From: Pomphorhynchus laevis
Taxonomy: Eukaryota; Acanthocephala; Palaeacanthocephala; Echinorhynchida; Pomphorhynchidae
Assembly: GCA_012934845.2 (NCBI GenBank)
Contig: WNNJ02002500.1
Coordinates: 177,225-241,224 of the forward strand
DNA length: 64,000 nucleotides
Direction of reading: 5' to 3'
Shown here in pieces: positions 21,816 to 34,067 of the stretch (position 1 is the first letter of the stretch; each line of letters starts with the position of its first letter). Below the pieces are notes generated by a model that saw only the letters and a program-made list of their open reading frames with translations, had not been told where the DNA came from and did no database searches. The position numbers were made by a program, and so were the translations under genes.

Positions 21816-22640
21816 CTTACACCAGCTCAGCGCGAAAATATTAGAAAACCGTGCATAGGTTTTTGTGGCGTTGCAACAATACTAGACATAGTAGCAATAA
21901 CGAGGAAAATGCCTAGCGTGAGTGGCAGAAGGAGTCAAGCTTGCAGAAGACCAAGATGCAAATGCTGCGAACAAATGAGCGACACCTCGTTATTCAAAAG
22001 CTCACTGACCGGATCAACATACAAGGTTAAGGGAACCCTTACCTGTTCGACCGAAGGTTCTGTCTACTTGCATGAATGCTTATACTGCCCGGTTCAATAC
22101 GCCGGTCAAACAGGTTGGTCTTTCAATATCCGGACGAATAACAAGAGGGCAGATATAGCAGCTGGATGGCTTAACAAGAATGATGCAGTCAAACATATGC
22201 TGGACTATCCCAATCATCGTATGACAACGACACTGATCACCACAAGTTCCAATTAAAAGAATGGAAACGAAAAGAACGATACTGGATTGGCCAACTAATT
22301 ACAGATTTTAGTTTAAATACAGAGCACTGTTACCTGATATAACAATCCAGTTAAATCGACAAATCGGGTAATCGTTTGTGAGAAAGTTTCCCTTCTATTT
22401 GACGAATCGGTGAATTCTTGCAGATCTGTTTTGCATCCGTTAATCGTTTGTGACTATATTTTGCGCTTATTTCGTTGAGTTCTTCCCGATCAAGTTTCCT
22501 TATAAATATTGCAATTGTGACCAAACTTGCTAGTGAAAGATTCTTGTAACAGTTTATATTGAAGAAGGCGAAAGCCGAAAGCTCTATACAATAAAATTAA
22601 ATTTGTCGACTCTGGACTGTGATGATTTCCAATACCCAGT
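21810..22640 (+). mobile_element. C-terminal-EN PLE: GIY-YIG endonuclease half and 3' tail
   Basis: The plus-strand frame 21810-22256 contains the Cys-rich CRRPRCKCC motif and a GIY-YIG-type domain (GSVYLHECLYCPVQYAGQTG, then NIRTNNKRADI and MLDYPNHRM). Homology continues in shifted frames (WKRKERYWIGQLITDFSLNTE) to about 22320. The YIG position reads YAG. The tail ends with a minimal hammerhead-like GAAGAAGGCGAAAGCC and an A-rich end. With the inverted RT half at 21290-21815 this has the form of a twin-primed insertion. Confidence 0.85.
22559..22585 (+). ncRNA. Minimal PLE-type hammerhead remnant
   Basis: TTGAAGA, then A, stem II GGC-GAAA-GCC, then GAAAGC. The layout is that of the short hammerheads reported in PLE tails. 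The first core base is T instead of C, so the copy is probably inactive. Confidence 0.5.
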
Positions 22641-22764
22641 TATGTTATTTTTCCCCGTCTATATATAAGTAACAACTATAATGCCGTATCGCTCTGCGAT
22701 CCGGGGGCAGCCTATAATAATATTCATATATTATATATTGTATGATATATATCAAAATTATTTA

Positions 22765-23850
22765 AAAGTTAAGACATCTATATTTAGACAAATATAAGGT
22801 GTTCCAATGTGAAGAAAAAATTACCCAATTATAGCTGACTTTTTTTAAGCTTTATAGAATATTAAATTTTTCATAATTGTTTCAAAAATAAATCTAACTA
22901 TATAAAGTTATATAGTTAAATCTAACTATATAATCTAACTATATTGGTGATAATTTAAATTCAATAATTTTTATTCTAATAATGTTTCTTCAGTATATGA
23001 GCAAATTTATCAAAGTAGCCTTATTCTTAACAAAGCCAATATTAATGATAAAGAAGGTATATTTCTTGATATGAACATTACATTGACATCAATTAAAACT
23101 ACTTTTGATTAATATCGTAAAGATGCCATATTTGAATTTACAATAAATATATTTTTGAATGAGCATTCATGCATACCATGTAATGATATTGAATTTCTTC
23201 AAAATCATTTAAATAATTAGATATATATAAAAATATTATAAAAATATTTATAATATTACTATAAAAATATTATCAACCAAAAATATTTATAAATATGAAA
23301 ATCAAATATATATTTTTAAAAACAAATTTAAACAATTAAACGGAAAATTTTTATTGATGGATAATAAATAATATACTTTGTGTTAGAATAAGATACTAGA
23401 TAATTAAATGTCATCAGAGAAAATACATCATTAGCATGTATTTGTCTTCACTGCTATGCTCTTTCGTTGAATAGTGGCCGAACCCTATTAATTTTTTCTG
23501 ATGACCTATAATCCATATTTTGATACATCGTCTCTGATTTACTAGTCAATTCATAAAAAATGACTTTTATTTTAAATTTCAATAATAAATGTTATCGTTA
23601 TATAAATATTTATCATATTATTATCTTTATTTTTAATTTATGTATAGTATAAAATACGTAGACTCAGTTATCTGATATGATTAGTAGAGTTTTGTTAAAT
23701 TTTAATTATAAATGTTATCGTTATATAAATATTTATTATATAAAATCTGATATAATTATTTATTATTTATAATTATTTATCTTTATTTTTATTCATATAT
23801 AGTATAAAATACGTGGCCTCAGTTATCTGATCTGATTTATTTATCAATGC
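22765..23850 (+). mobile_element. N-terminal-EN PLE copy E: RT end and duplicated tail
   Basis: Starts at the segment aligned with 38283 (GGTGTTCCAATG, the GVPMG block) and runs with many indels to the C-terminus and tail (GGATAATAAATAATATACTT, AGCATGTATTTG, CTGATGACCT). The last part of the tail is present twice, with ACGTAGACTCAGTTATCTGAT near 23655 and ACGTGGCCTCAGTTATCTGAT near 23810. Confidence 0.8.
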
Positions 23851-24006
23851 CCGAACATAAATGACGAATTATAATGATAATTATTAGTGATTAAAATATA
23901 TTGAAACATTTAATTATTGGTACTCTTTTATTCAACTAATTCTAAAATTAAATCTAAATAACGCGATATGAAATACGTGTCAAAGATAACAATTAATAAG
24001 TTATAA

Positions 24007-24181
24007 AGAATTATTGGAGCTGAATCAAAAGCGGGGGAAATTTTATTTGATATTTTGCTAATCTCTGTTAGCATCTTCAGAAAATTACCTGAAGATGTAA
24101 TTTTCTGAAGATGAAAACAGAGGTTAGCGAAATATCAAATAAAATTTTTCTTCTTTCTTTGATCCAGCTCCAATAATTCTT
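24007..24181. repeat. Fold-back element with PLE-type hammerhead arms, copy 1
   Basis: Two arms of about 80 bp are inverted repeats of each other: AGAATTATTGGAGCTG on the left, CAGCTCCAATAATTCT on the right. Each arm, read toward its outer end, carries CTGAAGATG, a GTTAGC stem block and GAAATATC (left arm AAAATATC), the shape of a minimal hammerhead. Both arms have substitutions in the motif. Another copy is at 41789-41973 and a partial end lies at 42008-42030. Confidence 0.85.
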
Positions 24182-24339
24182 GATCGATAATGAATAATTA
24201 TCAACTATTCATAATAATAAGTTAGAATAAATAAATTTTGAAATGTTTTTGTCCAATTTCGAAATGTATTTTTCAAAATACGAAAATAATTTATTAATTT
24301 TAAGATATATTATATAGAATGTCAGCCTTGAAAAGGCTT

Positions 24340-24710
24340 TTATATTTGAAAAATTAGTATTCAAAAGAGGAAAAAATACAACAAGAGTATTATTTATTTA
24401 TTATTATGGATCATACTAAGATGCTTTTATGTTTAAAAAATCAGTATCCAAAAGAGGAAAAAATACAACAAGAGTATTATTTATTTAAAACGTTTCGGCA
24501 CAATGCCTTCTTCAGTTTTTGCTTTCATACAACATCAAATCTACAGCGTTTGCAACTTTATATTATATCTTATCATCATTCACCACGGAAGAACTTCTCG
24601 ACTTTATGGTGGTTTTCTTCTTTTAAAAAAGTTTTAAATAAATAATACTCTTGTTGTATTTTTTCCTCTTTTGGATACTGATTTTTTAAATATTAAAGCA
24701 TCTTAGAATG
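24340..24710. repeat. PLE-tail fold-back with 73-bp arms and a leading direct copy
   Basis: The arm 24418-24492 recurs inverted at 24630-24705 with two or three mismatches. It contains GTATCCAAAAGAGGAAAAAA and ACAACAAGAGTATTATTTAT. A third, more diverged direct copy precedes it at 24340-24402. The inner edge of the left arm carries a complete hammerhead-like core on the minus strand (24520-24488). The whole looks like tandem and inverted PLE 3' tails. Confidence 0.85.
24488..24520 (-). ncRNA. Minimal PLE-type hammerhead ribozyme
   Basis: Minus strand: CTGAAGA (24515-24509), A, stem II GGC-ATTGT-GCC, GAAACGTTTT. All invariant core bases are present, with the one-to-two-base-pair stem III (ACGT) and U cleavage site typical of PLE hammerheads. 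Confidence 0.7.
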
Positions 24711-24771
24711 ATTTAACAACGCGGGTGTAAATCAAATTTGATTTTACCTATATATTTATATATAATTTAAG

Positions 24772-24942
24772 AGTAGAATTGTTAACACTGTGCTTCGGGA
24801 ACTTAATAATCAGGTATTTTGCCAAAAAACGGAGTTTGATTGCTAGCAGAGCAGATTTTGTTATCCCTCCTGACGATTTGTTGGTAGTCGGCAGCCCTCA
24901 TAAGTAGGGTGAACTACCATCAGTCGTTTCGGCTGCCTTGTG
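24772..24942 (-). repeat. Dispersed module with hammerhead-like permuted core, copy a
   Basis: About 170 bp matching 25105-25302. Read on the minus strand it has CACAAGGCAGCCGAAACG, then GACTGATGGTAGTTCACC, then CTACTTATGAGGGCTGCC and a TCGTC block. GGCAGCC and GGCTGCC pair around the GAAA and CTACTKATGA elements. The same order is found in each unit of the satellite at 9310. Function unknown. Confidence 0.75.
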
Positions 24943-25104
24943 ATATATTTAAAAGGCATCTCCGAGAATTCGCTGACGTGGTAGCATGAGCATTACCTCT
25001 TAAAGCTAACCATGTTATTTCCGGATCATACTAATTTTATTCATCAGAAAATTTTATTGCTGTCGCTGCTTGTTTTCACACAGGATCCTTTAAGGATACA
25101 TTAT

Positions 25105-25302
25105 TATAATTTAAGAGTAGAATTGTTCACACTGCTCTCCGGGAGCTTACAAGCTACAGTTTTATAATCAAGAATATTGCAAAAAAAGCTAAGTTTGGTT
25201 GCAAGCAGAGCATACTTCTTTATCACTACTAGACGATATCATAGTAGCTGGCAGCAATAATCAGTAGGGTGAACCACCATCAGTCGTTTCGGCTGCCTTG
25301 TG
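25105..25302 (-). repeat. Dispersed module with hammerhead-like permuted core, copy b
   Basis: Direct repeat of 24772-24942 about 340 bp further on. Minus strand: AAGGCAGCCGAAACGACTG, CTACTGATTATTGCTGCC, TCGTCTAGTAGTGA. The last block equals the satellite's TCGTCTAGAAGTGA. Copies a and b have different substitutions in the CTGATGA box. Together with the satellite this supports an ancestral CTACTGATGA. Confidence 0.75.
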
Positions 25303-25484
25303 TATATATTCTTCACAAAGAGGCGTGAACACCACGCAACATTCCAGACAAAGAAATAGTACCAAATTATTCTTACAATTTTCAAAGTCGCTACGTATAC
25401 ACTATAGGCACCTTAACACACGCTTAAACAATATTCACAGCTTAAAAAGCTACCCTTAATCTAAATCATCAGAGAGAATTTAGC

Positions 25485-25913
25485 ATGCACTCTGTGCATG
25501 GTAATGCGTATTACATCGATGACAATGCACCATCCAAATCTACCGGATCGAACGCGAATGACCAAACCAGAGGTGAACTAATCAGCTGGGCAGAATTAAG
25601 TGATCGAACGAGTATAAAATATAGGATATACTCCGTACATGCTAAGTGTGCCTTGCTGTTTTTTATCATTATTTGCTGCTACAACGTGTGGACTTCTTCG
25701 GAAACATGGACTGTCGACGATGCTCTACCTGCAAACGACAATGACCCAGATCCGAACACAAGCAACATGTCAGAAATTGTGGACTGCATAGGTGATGGTA
25801 GTGCCGAAGTTTTCTGGCAGATGACGAATGCGCTATTGCGGAACAATATACGGATCAAAAATATTTGCATAAGCTACTGTTTTAACGGAACCAGCGAATT
25901 AATTCAACTCTAA
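25485..25913 (+). CDS. Unrecognised 142-codon ORF with one membrane segment
   Basis: ATG-initiated and open for 142 codons, with base composition much less AT-rich than its surroundings, which argues that it is or was coding. Residues about 57-70 (CALLFFIIICCYNVW) form one hydrophobic segment with a KYR basic flank before it. The rest is polar, with an acidic DNDPDPNTSN stretch. I do not recognise a family. No splice sites were assigned; it could be a single-exon gene, an exon or a retrocopy. It follows directly after the second dispersed module. Confidence 0.4.
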   Translation: MHSVHGNAYYIDDNAPSKSTGSNANDQTRGELISWAELSDRTSIKYRIYSVHAKCALLFFIIICCYNVWTSSETWTVDDALPANDNDPDPNTSNMSEIVDCIGDGSAEVFWQMTNALLRNNIRIKNICISYCFNGTSELIQL

Positions 25914-27714
25914 ATTACATTTATTTACTGCGCCTAATTACTTATTGGTTCGTTTCGATTCTTCATTTTAAATGACTTATTATTAAAAAATATCACTTTT
26001 GTACTCTAATTTCTTTTATTATTTGTAGATTACTTTACATGGTTCTAATCAATTCGTGCATACTCTTTTTGTAACAATTGTATTGTTACGACATATTTTA
26101 AGATATAGTCCTCCTTTGTGCTCCAGGTTTCGAGTTTGTAGTTATTCATTTGATCCAAGTTATTAACCTCCAATTGAATAATCGTTGAAACAGATCGAAG
26201 TGTAATGTTTTATTTTAGAGAATTATTATTTGAAAATAAACCAAAGATGTTAAGTTGTTTGCAAACATGTGTTTTATGTTATTTTAAAACTATTTCAAAT
26301 ATTGTACGATCAGCTACATCTTGCAAACTGCTTTATATGTATGAATCATTGAGTGCAACCATTTTTACCTTGTGGTCAATATAAGATTATTTTTATCATA
26401 TGTTGACCCATAGGTGTTCTTTCCTATTCGACTGTAAACTTTGTTCTTGTGAACACCCTTATATTTTGTGAAATACGAAAATTTAATTTTGTAAACTTTA
26501 AAAATGCCATTATTTTATCTCTGAACATTGAAATTTTCGTCGAAATTTTATGGGAAAAATGTTTAGATTAACTTCTTTATCATTGATATCTTGAGCATTC
26601 GATGTTCATCTACTTATATTTTTTCTATTTAATTCAATGAAAGATAATTTCTGATATTTTTTCTATTATTACTTGTATGTTACATTGACGAAGTTTGAGC
26701 ACTTCTTATTACGACGCATTAATTGTTTTCCTTATTTTTGTTCAAAAATATATCAGTGTTTTAAAAGTTGCATTACATTAAATTTATCAATGACGTTACT
26801 TATAAAAAATGCTTTGTATGAAAATAAAAATTTGCAGTGTGAAAACGGGTACACAAAAATATGTGGTATGTACAGAAGAAACTTAGCGACGTTGTAATTA
26901 TTCCACATTAATGGCTTCCGCATCATCTCTATTCGTATCTGATTCGTTCTAAATTAAAAAATTTAAGATTAAATTTTTTTTCTCATGTGTAAATTTATAA
27001 TATAACTTGAAGTTTCCGTAAAATGCCAAATAATATCATGATACAAACATATGAAAATGTAGCTTTTAGATTATTATATTATTTTATATAAAGTAAATCA
27101 TGTATTAATATAATACATGATACGTCATTAATATCATCATATCCATTAGCATTTTTGTTGATAAAATTCTAATTCAAATTATGTAATTAGATTAGATATA
27201 TAAACATATATAATCTAATCACTACTATAGGTGAACATCTGATGTAAATACACCTTAAAGGTATATTTACATCGCGTAAAAATAGTAAATTAAAATGTTC
27301 ATTCTTTTTTGCAAACGTCAATGCAAAATACCCGTCATTTGCAAATTAATAGACCATTTAAACAAAAATTATCATTCTAAAAGCAAAAATATGTTGTCAT
27401 ATAAAACAAGTTATTCTCAAAATGCTCGTTTAAATATTTTAAATTATATTAATATATATTCTCATAATATATTATTATACTATTAATTAAAGACTTTGAT
27501 TGTTATTAGAAATAAAACAATTTTTTGTTATTTTAAATAAATAACTATAAAAATGTAAATTAGAAATAATTGTAAATTTATAACTCATAAATTAACAATA
27601 ATATTTTATTATTAATAACAATATTTCATTCCTGTTTTATAGATTTATATATTTTTTATAAAATTAATTTAAAATGCCAAAGTTTTAATCCAGCTAAGAA
27701 GAAATTTAAAAATT
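25914..27714. other. 3' flank of the Iroquois gene, no gene seen
   Basis: Unique A/T-rich sequence. A short dyad (GATGTAAATA ... TATTTACATC, about 27240-27273) is present. A possible AATAAA polyadenylation signal for the minus-strand Iroquois gene is read in the A/T-rich stretch near 27600. No ORF has recognisable motifs. Confidence 0.5.
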
Positions 27715-28355
27715 TCATAATAACGTTTTTATTACAAATACCTTTTCAGTGTAAGTCGTTTGAATTTCGCTCCTTGAAACTGTGTCGAAATTGTTGCTTA
27801 AATAGTCATTATTATATTCTTTACACTGATTTTCCCTTCCCATGGAATTTAGTTGCTCACTACTTTCATTTAATTTCATTGAAGTTTTTACGTCCTGATC
27901 ATAAATGTGTGAGATAAGATTCTGATGTGAAATAATTGATGGTTGCATATGCGGATTAACAGGTAGAAAAGGAGGTATAGAAGGAGGAAAATAAGACATA
28001 TAATGTTGTATATTTAAAGAAGCGCTGTGATGATTGAATGGGTAATATAATGGCAGAATATTTGGATTGAATAACTCGTCTTGTATAAAGTTAGAAAATT
28101 GCGGCAATGTTGACACATTAGTGACAGTTGAACCTTCATTCTGCTCATAATTACCAGAATCAACTTTTTCACTTGCAGCATTGTTGCTATCTATCTCTGC
28201 AGCGATTGACCATATTTTAGGTTTTTTTGAACATACCTCTTTAGTATCGGTATGGCAATCACGATATGATCTTTTTAATCGCTGGCTTCCGCAATCGCTT
28301 TCGACAATTTCGTTGGACTGACTTGACTTTTTCCTCCTTATTATCAAGTTTGGAT
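27715..28355 (-). CDS. Iroquois homeobox gene, last coding exon
   Basis: Acceptor TTTGTAG at 28358-28356. The exon completes a GAT codon with the phase-1 end of the exon at 31949 and stays open for 213 codons to TGA at 27715-27717. It contains KKPKIWSIA near residue 43, the KPKIWS motif that Iroquois proteins carry C-terminal of the homeodomain. It continues with a Pro/His/Tyr-rich stretch (YFPPSIPPFLPVNPHMQP). An alternative donor-like GTATTT near 27742 would change only the last residues. Confidence 0.85.
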
Positions 28356-31300
28356 CTACAAATGAAAAAATGTCACGACGATTACGGATTATTCAATAAA
28401 TTAACACATTTTCATAATAACAAAATAAATCTATGAAAAATAAAAGAAAAAATCAATAAAAGAAAAATAAATATGAATTTACGTTTATGTCGATATAGAA
28501 TAAGCGTTGTTGGGATATATTATATATAATTAGACAAATTATTAGTTTTATTTCATTTTGAAAAGAAATAACAAAATTGAAGATTTTGGTCTGATCTTCA
28601 ATATCTACGATTAATGAGTAGGCAGTAATATTGCAAGATGAGAATATATGCTATGTATAAATTTCTATTCAAATTCATTAACTAGTTTCAACTATTTTTG
28701 GAAATTGTTTCTAGTTTGATAAAGGCTACGATCATTTTATAAACATTTTTACAGATATTTTTATCAGTTTTGAAATTTTGTTACGGTCCTCATAATGAAA
28801 GTTTGTCCTAATTAAATTGCATTTCTCGTAATAATATTTTAACGTTTTTCACTTCATTCGAAGTAAAATAATTTTTTTATTTTAAATAAATTCAAACGTT
28901 TGTTATAAACGCTTTATTATAATTTTTATAATTTTTATATATTATTATCTAATATATATTATTTTTATTATAGATTATTATATTATTTAATATAATATAA
29001 TTTTTTAATATCATAATGTCTTATTTTGCGAATCTAACTGCAGTAATCTGATATCGCAACTTAAAAACCTAACAAATGTTTAAGATAATTAAATATTTAA
29101 TGCAAAAAATAATTTAAATTTTAAATTCTAATAATATAATTTAACGTTTTATACAATAATGTGTCAATATTTTTAGAAAACATAAAATATTTACATAGTT
29201 ATGAATTATTATTTTATTTAAAAATAATAATAAATATATGCGTAAAATGTTTACGTTATTCTTTATATGAAGAACGTAAATAAATAAATTTTATATCATA
29301 AAAATATAAAGATATTTATATCATAAATAAAATAAAACTGTGCGATTATATCTGATAAATTTTATTCCATTATAGTTAAAATCAATTTTATTCAGTATTA
29401 ATCAAGCGATGCTTTATATTAAGGTTACGCGAACGAAGGAGGAATGCAAATGGGCAGAGTGATCAGGAGCGATCAAGTGAAATAATCAAGTGCTATTGAA
29501 GAAAGAATTAAATGAAAATATTGAAGAGGAATAAAAATATAATTTTATCGAAAGAAAGCATATTTAATATTAATTTAATGATAAATTCTTATGTATCGTT
29601 GCGTTGGAAATGAAACAGCTGATGTTCTGCAAATAAAGACACCACGTCGGAGCTACAAAATCAATTCATATATTTTAAATCACCAGCACACATACACTCG
29701 GTATTTAGTTTAAATCAGATAAATAGAATATTTGCAATTCATTGTTATTTACAAATGATAATTTGCGATAATTTGTTCGTGCAATAAGTGATTTTTTGTT
29801 ATTGTAATAACCTTAACAACAATCAGGACGGAAAAGAAGTTAGATAATATTTTTTTGTAAGACGCAAGTGTCAACCGTGCAGAATAAATAGGAATATATT
29901 GCATATTTATTATCGAATTATCTCATTGAGCTAATACACATAGGATAATGCTCGATTCCACGGGATATACTCAGTTCCTAAGTAAGGACAACAATCAGTG
30001 GTTAAAATATTATACAAAGGATCTCGCAATTCTTTCAACAGGATACATATCGCGGGGCCAATTGAAAATCATTTGTTCAAATCCTTCTTATCTCAACTTT
30101 TACTTCACATTTCAATCAACTCCGATCTACTCCTTACGAACAACATGGATTTCGATATCGAAATTCCAATACAACTGCAAAAAATCGTAGATCGAGACAA
30201 TATTTAAGCAATGATATCGTCTAGACGTCGCTCATACACCGTTTCATCGAGTTATCTAAAACTATCGACTTGTAAAACCTAATTACACAATGACATCTCC
30301 GGGACCTTAATCGACATACCGTATTTGTTACGGATGTAGTGTTCATTTTTAATTGTGTATCCTTCTCAGATAATCATTTAAAACGAATAAGTTCTGCTAT
30401 ATGACCTTCTAGCTGGCATTGAACGCATACTTTCCTGTTTATGGAATTATATACATTAACGATCATATCAGGCTACTAAGAGGCTTTCTAAATAAGAAGA
30501 TTCTCTGTCCTTACTGTACTGCCGATAATATGCAGCTGTTTCCTTCTGAGATAGAAAATCTGAGAGGAGAAATACCGGATCTAAAAACTAGGGAAATTGC
30601 TTAATTATAATGAATTGCTTAATTATAATGTGAATTTGAATAGAAATTTAATTATATAAATTTATTATTATACTTAATTATATAAATTGCTTAATTATAA
30701 TGTGAATTTGAATAGAAATTTATAATGGAAATTTATTAATGGGAATTCGAATGAAATTCGTAAAGAGAAAAGATGTCTAAAATAAAACAAATGATCGGGC
30801 ACAACACGAAATTTGTATTCACAATGAATATGTTATGAGGCCGTAAATTATTACTGAAGACTAATGCTGATCCAAAGAAGAAAGAACTCAAAACATTAAC
30901 AGTCTTAATTTGCCTGTCTTTATAGCAATTGTTATTTATTTAAGGAAATCTTTATTATCAATATATAGTTGACTTTATATTAAAAATTTAATTTATGAAA
31001 TATTGGCATCGAATACAATTTTTATTGTCAAAAATAATTCCGTTTATTTAAAGTTACATCAAAGCAGACAGACAAAAACTCATGCATTATTCTTGACCCG
31101 AATCGACAATTATGAATCCAAACAGTCAAGCAAGTGGCTGTCGACAATGACTTTAGATTATATGAATATTTAAGTATTTATATTCGTTTATATTAATATA
31201 CTAGTAATATTAATATAATTATTAATATTAAGAAGGCATACTACGCTGTTCGCCTTCTTAATAAACAACAGCCGTTGTCGATGGACCTTAAAACTCGATT

Positions 31301-31948
31301 TGATCTGCTTAAAACTTAAGCTTATAATGCTTATATTTCACGATGGAATGAAAGCATGATCAATATAGATCCTTCGCTATAACAAACATTCCTACGGTAT
31401 CAGCTACATTGAATACAGATTATGGCAAGTTTAGCGAAATGCTATTTGCTAAATTGTTTAGCAAATTGTTTTGTATTTAGCTATTTCAAAATTTAAACAA
31501 TTTGAATAAAATATTGATACTAATATTAAAATAATATCAAAAAATATTGAAAAATAGTATTTAATATTGAATAAAATTAAATAATATTATTAATATTAAT
31601 AATATTAATATTGATAGTAACATACTGTTATTTGCTAAAGATTATTCATTTAAAAAGCTAGCGCAAAGCAGACAAACCATTTATTGATTGTATCTTTTGA
31701 TTGAAAATTTATTTATTGTATTTGAAGGAACATCGTATTTTAATATTTACAATAATTCTTTATATTTAGAGCAATTTGCAATGCGTATTATTTCAACAGT
31801 CATGAAAAGTTATCTCGACCGCTTTTATAAATGTTTGGACTCTTTGTATGCATTGCCGATTTTTTTGAATGATTCGAATCGAATTTCGGCATTGGATAAA
31901 TGCGATATATTATGCTAACTTTAGTACTTACAAACTTCTGGATCTTAC
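28356..31948 (-). other. Iroquois intron (about 3.6 kb)
   Basis: Bounded by GTAAGA at 31948-31943 and TTTGTAG at 28356. A/T-rich, with two frame-shifted open pieces at 29948-30207 and 30419-30604 on the plus strand that show no recognisable motif. A 10-bp dyad TTAAGAAGGC ... GCCTTCTTAA lies at about 31228-31262. No gene is supported inside. Confidence 0.6.
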
Positions 31949-32142
31949 CTATGATGTCATTTACTTTTAAACGTTTAGAAACCGATTCAACCGTTGAATT
32001 CGAGGACAAATCAAATGTTCTTTTTAGATTGATTGACTTAACAGACTCCTGATCTGAATTTATCGATACATTTGCTTCATCATCTTCATTGTTACAATCA
32101 CTATCGTCTTCGTCCGTACAGCAATCACTGTCGTCACTGTGT
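31949..32142 (-). CDS. Iroquois homeobox gene, acidic exon
   Basis: Acceptor TTCTTTAG at 32143. The exon reads HSDDSDCCTDEDDSDCNNED, then EANVSINSDQESVKSINLKR and ends in KVNDII with a phase-1 junction. An acidic stretch right after the homeodomain is usual in Iroquois proteins. Two donors are close: GTAAGA (31948-31943) keeps the frame into the next exon, while GTAAGT (31931-31926) would not, so the first is chosen. Confidence 0.85.
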
Positions 32143-34067
32143 CTAAAGAATTGCATAAACTTATCTGATAGAAGAATAAAGTGTTTAGCTGCGAAACTCT
32201 CTACTATAAAGTTAGGAAAAGCGTTACGCAATTTATTTTCAAAACAAAGACTGAAGCATTTACACTAAATTGTACCATCAATTTTGCTTTTAAAATGAAA
32301 TAGTAGGAAACAAAAATTCACATGAACAGCCGAATCGACTTATTTGAATTTAGCAAACTTGAGCATTTGCTGAACTTGAAAATCTACCATTCAATGTGAA
32401 TGTATTTCCAATGCTATTAAGATTTCTACCAAAGCCGCTAAAGCTTCGGATCAGAAGACTTAATTACACTGTTGCCATAACTGTTGTGTCTTCGTTAGAT
32501 TGCTGATGGTAACGATAATAAAAGTTTTGCATTCTCAGCATTAAAGCTCACGTCTTATTCAGCCTTTATGGGTTTGCATAAATATCGATTTGCAAAACTG
32601 TATCATATTTTTTGTCATTTGCATTTATTGTTCACATTGAACAATAACATTGTACAAGAACGATTGATTTACTCTATGGTTCCTCTCATCATTGAAATTG
32701 AATGCTGTTTTAAAGCATTTCAAATCAACTAAACATCTTGAAAATTCAATTTTATCAGGTGAGTAATGGTTGTAGATAGAGCACAAATTAACTATTTTAA
32801 TAATTTAATGAATAATTAACTAATAAATAATTATTTTTAATATTTTGCTAAGTTCTGTTAGCATCTTCAAAAATGATTTTGATTATAAAAGATTGTTTTC
32901 AATCTTTTCTGACCATTTCCAATATCGATAAAAAAATATCTCTAAATTATACTGCCGAATAGTACATTATTCGACATTTCAACTCTTTCCATATATAGAA
33001 GTATAAAACCTAATATACACTTTAATATATTCTGTCATATAATACATTGCATAGTCTACGAAATTCACTAATTTATTTGAAATTTAATTTCAACTTGTTT
33101 TTATTTTAGAAAAAGCATCTCTCTAACTGAATTGATTTCTAAATGAAGTCAATTCAGCTAACTGAGTTTACGTATTTAATTATATAATTAAAATGGATAA
33201 ATAAATAAAAATAAACAAATAGAAATAATAATGCTAAATCAGTAAATATATTTTTTCTCATAACTATACATTTTATTCTAACCACTACAATTACTGAAAC
33301 TTATCATTTCAACTAACTGAGCCTAAGTATTTAATATAATTATAAAATAATAAATAAATAAAAGTAAATAAATATAAATAATAATGCTAAATCAATAAAT
33401 CAAAATTTAGTAATTAGATAACAAATAATTATAAATAATTGTTATAAGATTTTATATAACTCCTTTCAAATTAAAATAAAACATTGAAATAAAAAATTGA
33501 CTAAATTAAAAATTAAATAATTAATAATTAAATAAATATAAATAATAAATAATTTAAAAAGATTTCAAAATTTAATAATTAGACAATAAATAATTATAAA
33601 TAATTGTTATAAGTATATAATTGTTACATAGTTTTAGTATTTCTGACAGAGGTCATATTACCGGGAAAACAAAGTCAACAGGTCAATAATAACATGTCAG
33701 TAGAACAAAAGGTCAATAATAACAGATCAGTAGAACATATCAAATCAGCTAACTGAGTCTACGTATTTAATATAATTATAAACTAAACAAAACATAATAA
33801 TTAAATAATAAAATTAATAATTGTTTCAAGATTTTCTATAATTTAAATCAAGTTAAAATAAAAAAATTGAAATTTAAAATAAACGTCATTTTTATGAATT
33901 GACTAATAAATAACAGACGTTGTATCAGAACAAGGATTAATAAAATAAGGAATAATAATTGCGTTATTATCACATTGATAAAAACTAAATATTGATTTGT
34001 CTATTTTAAATAGAAGTACATTCACATATAATGTTATCAACATAAAATGCAATAAAAAATTTCTTAC
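32143..34067 (-). other. Iroquois intron with PLE-tail remnants
   Basis: 1.9 kb between GTAAGA (34067-34062) and TTTAG (32143). It holds several decayed tail ends of the N-terminal-EN PLE: TCAGCTAACTGAGTTTACGT near 33160, a weaker one near 33310, and a longer copy at 33734-33945. Confidence 0.7.
33734..33945 (-). repeat. Solo PLE tail in the Iroquois intron
   Basis: Reverse complement of 39040-39262: it begins with CAAATCAGCTAACTGAGTCT and ends with the GACGTTGTATCAGAA block. Well conserved, no coding part, and located about 120 bp from the homeobox exon. Confidence 0.85.

Noticed and set aside
24772-25302. tRNA or spliced-leader gene in the duplicated modules
   Set aside because: No cloverleaf, no A/B boxes in proper spacing, and no Sm site followed by a terminator hairpin.
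31688-31918. Plus-strand 76-codon ORF next to the acidic Iroquois exon
   Set aside because: It has no recognisable motif and begins in intron sequence opposite the gene; A/T-rich chance frame.
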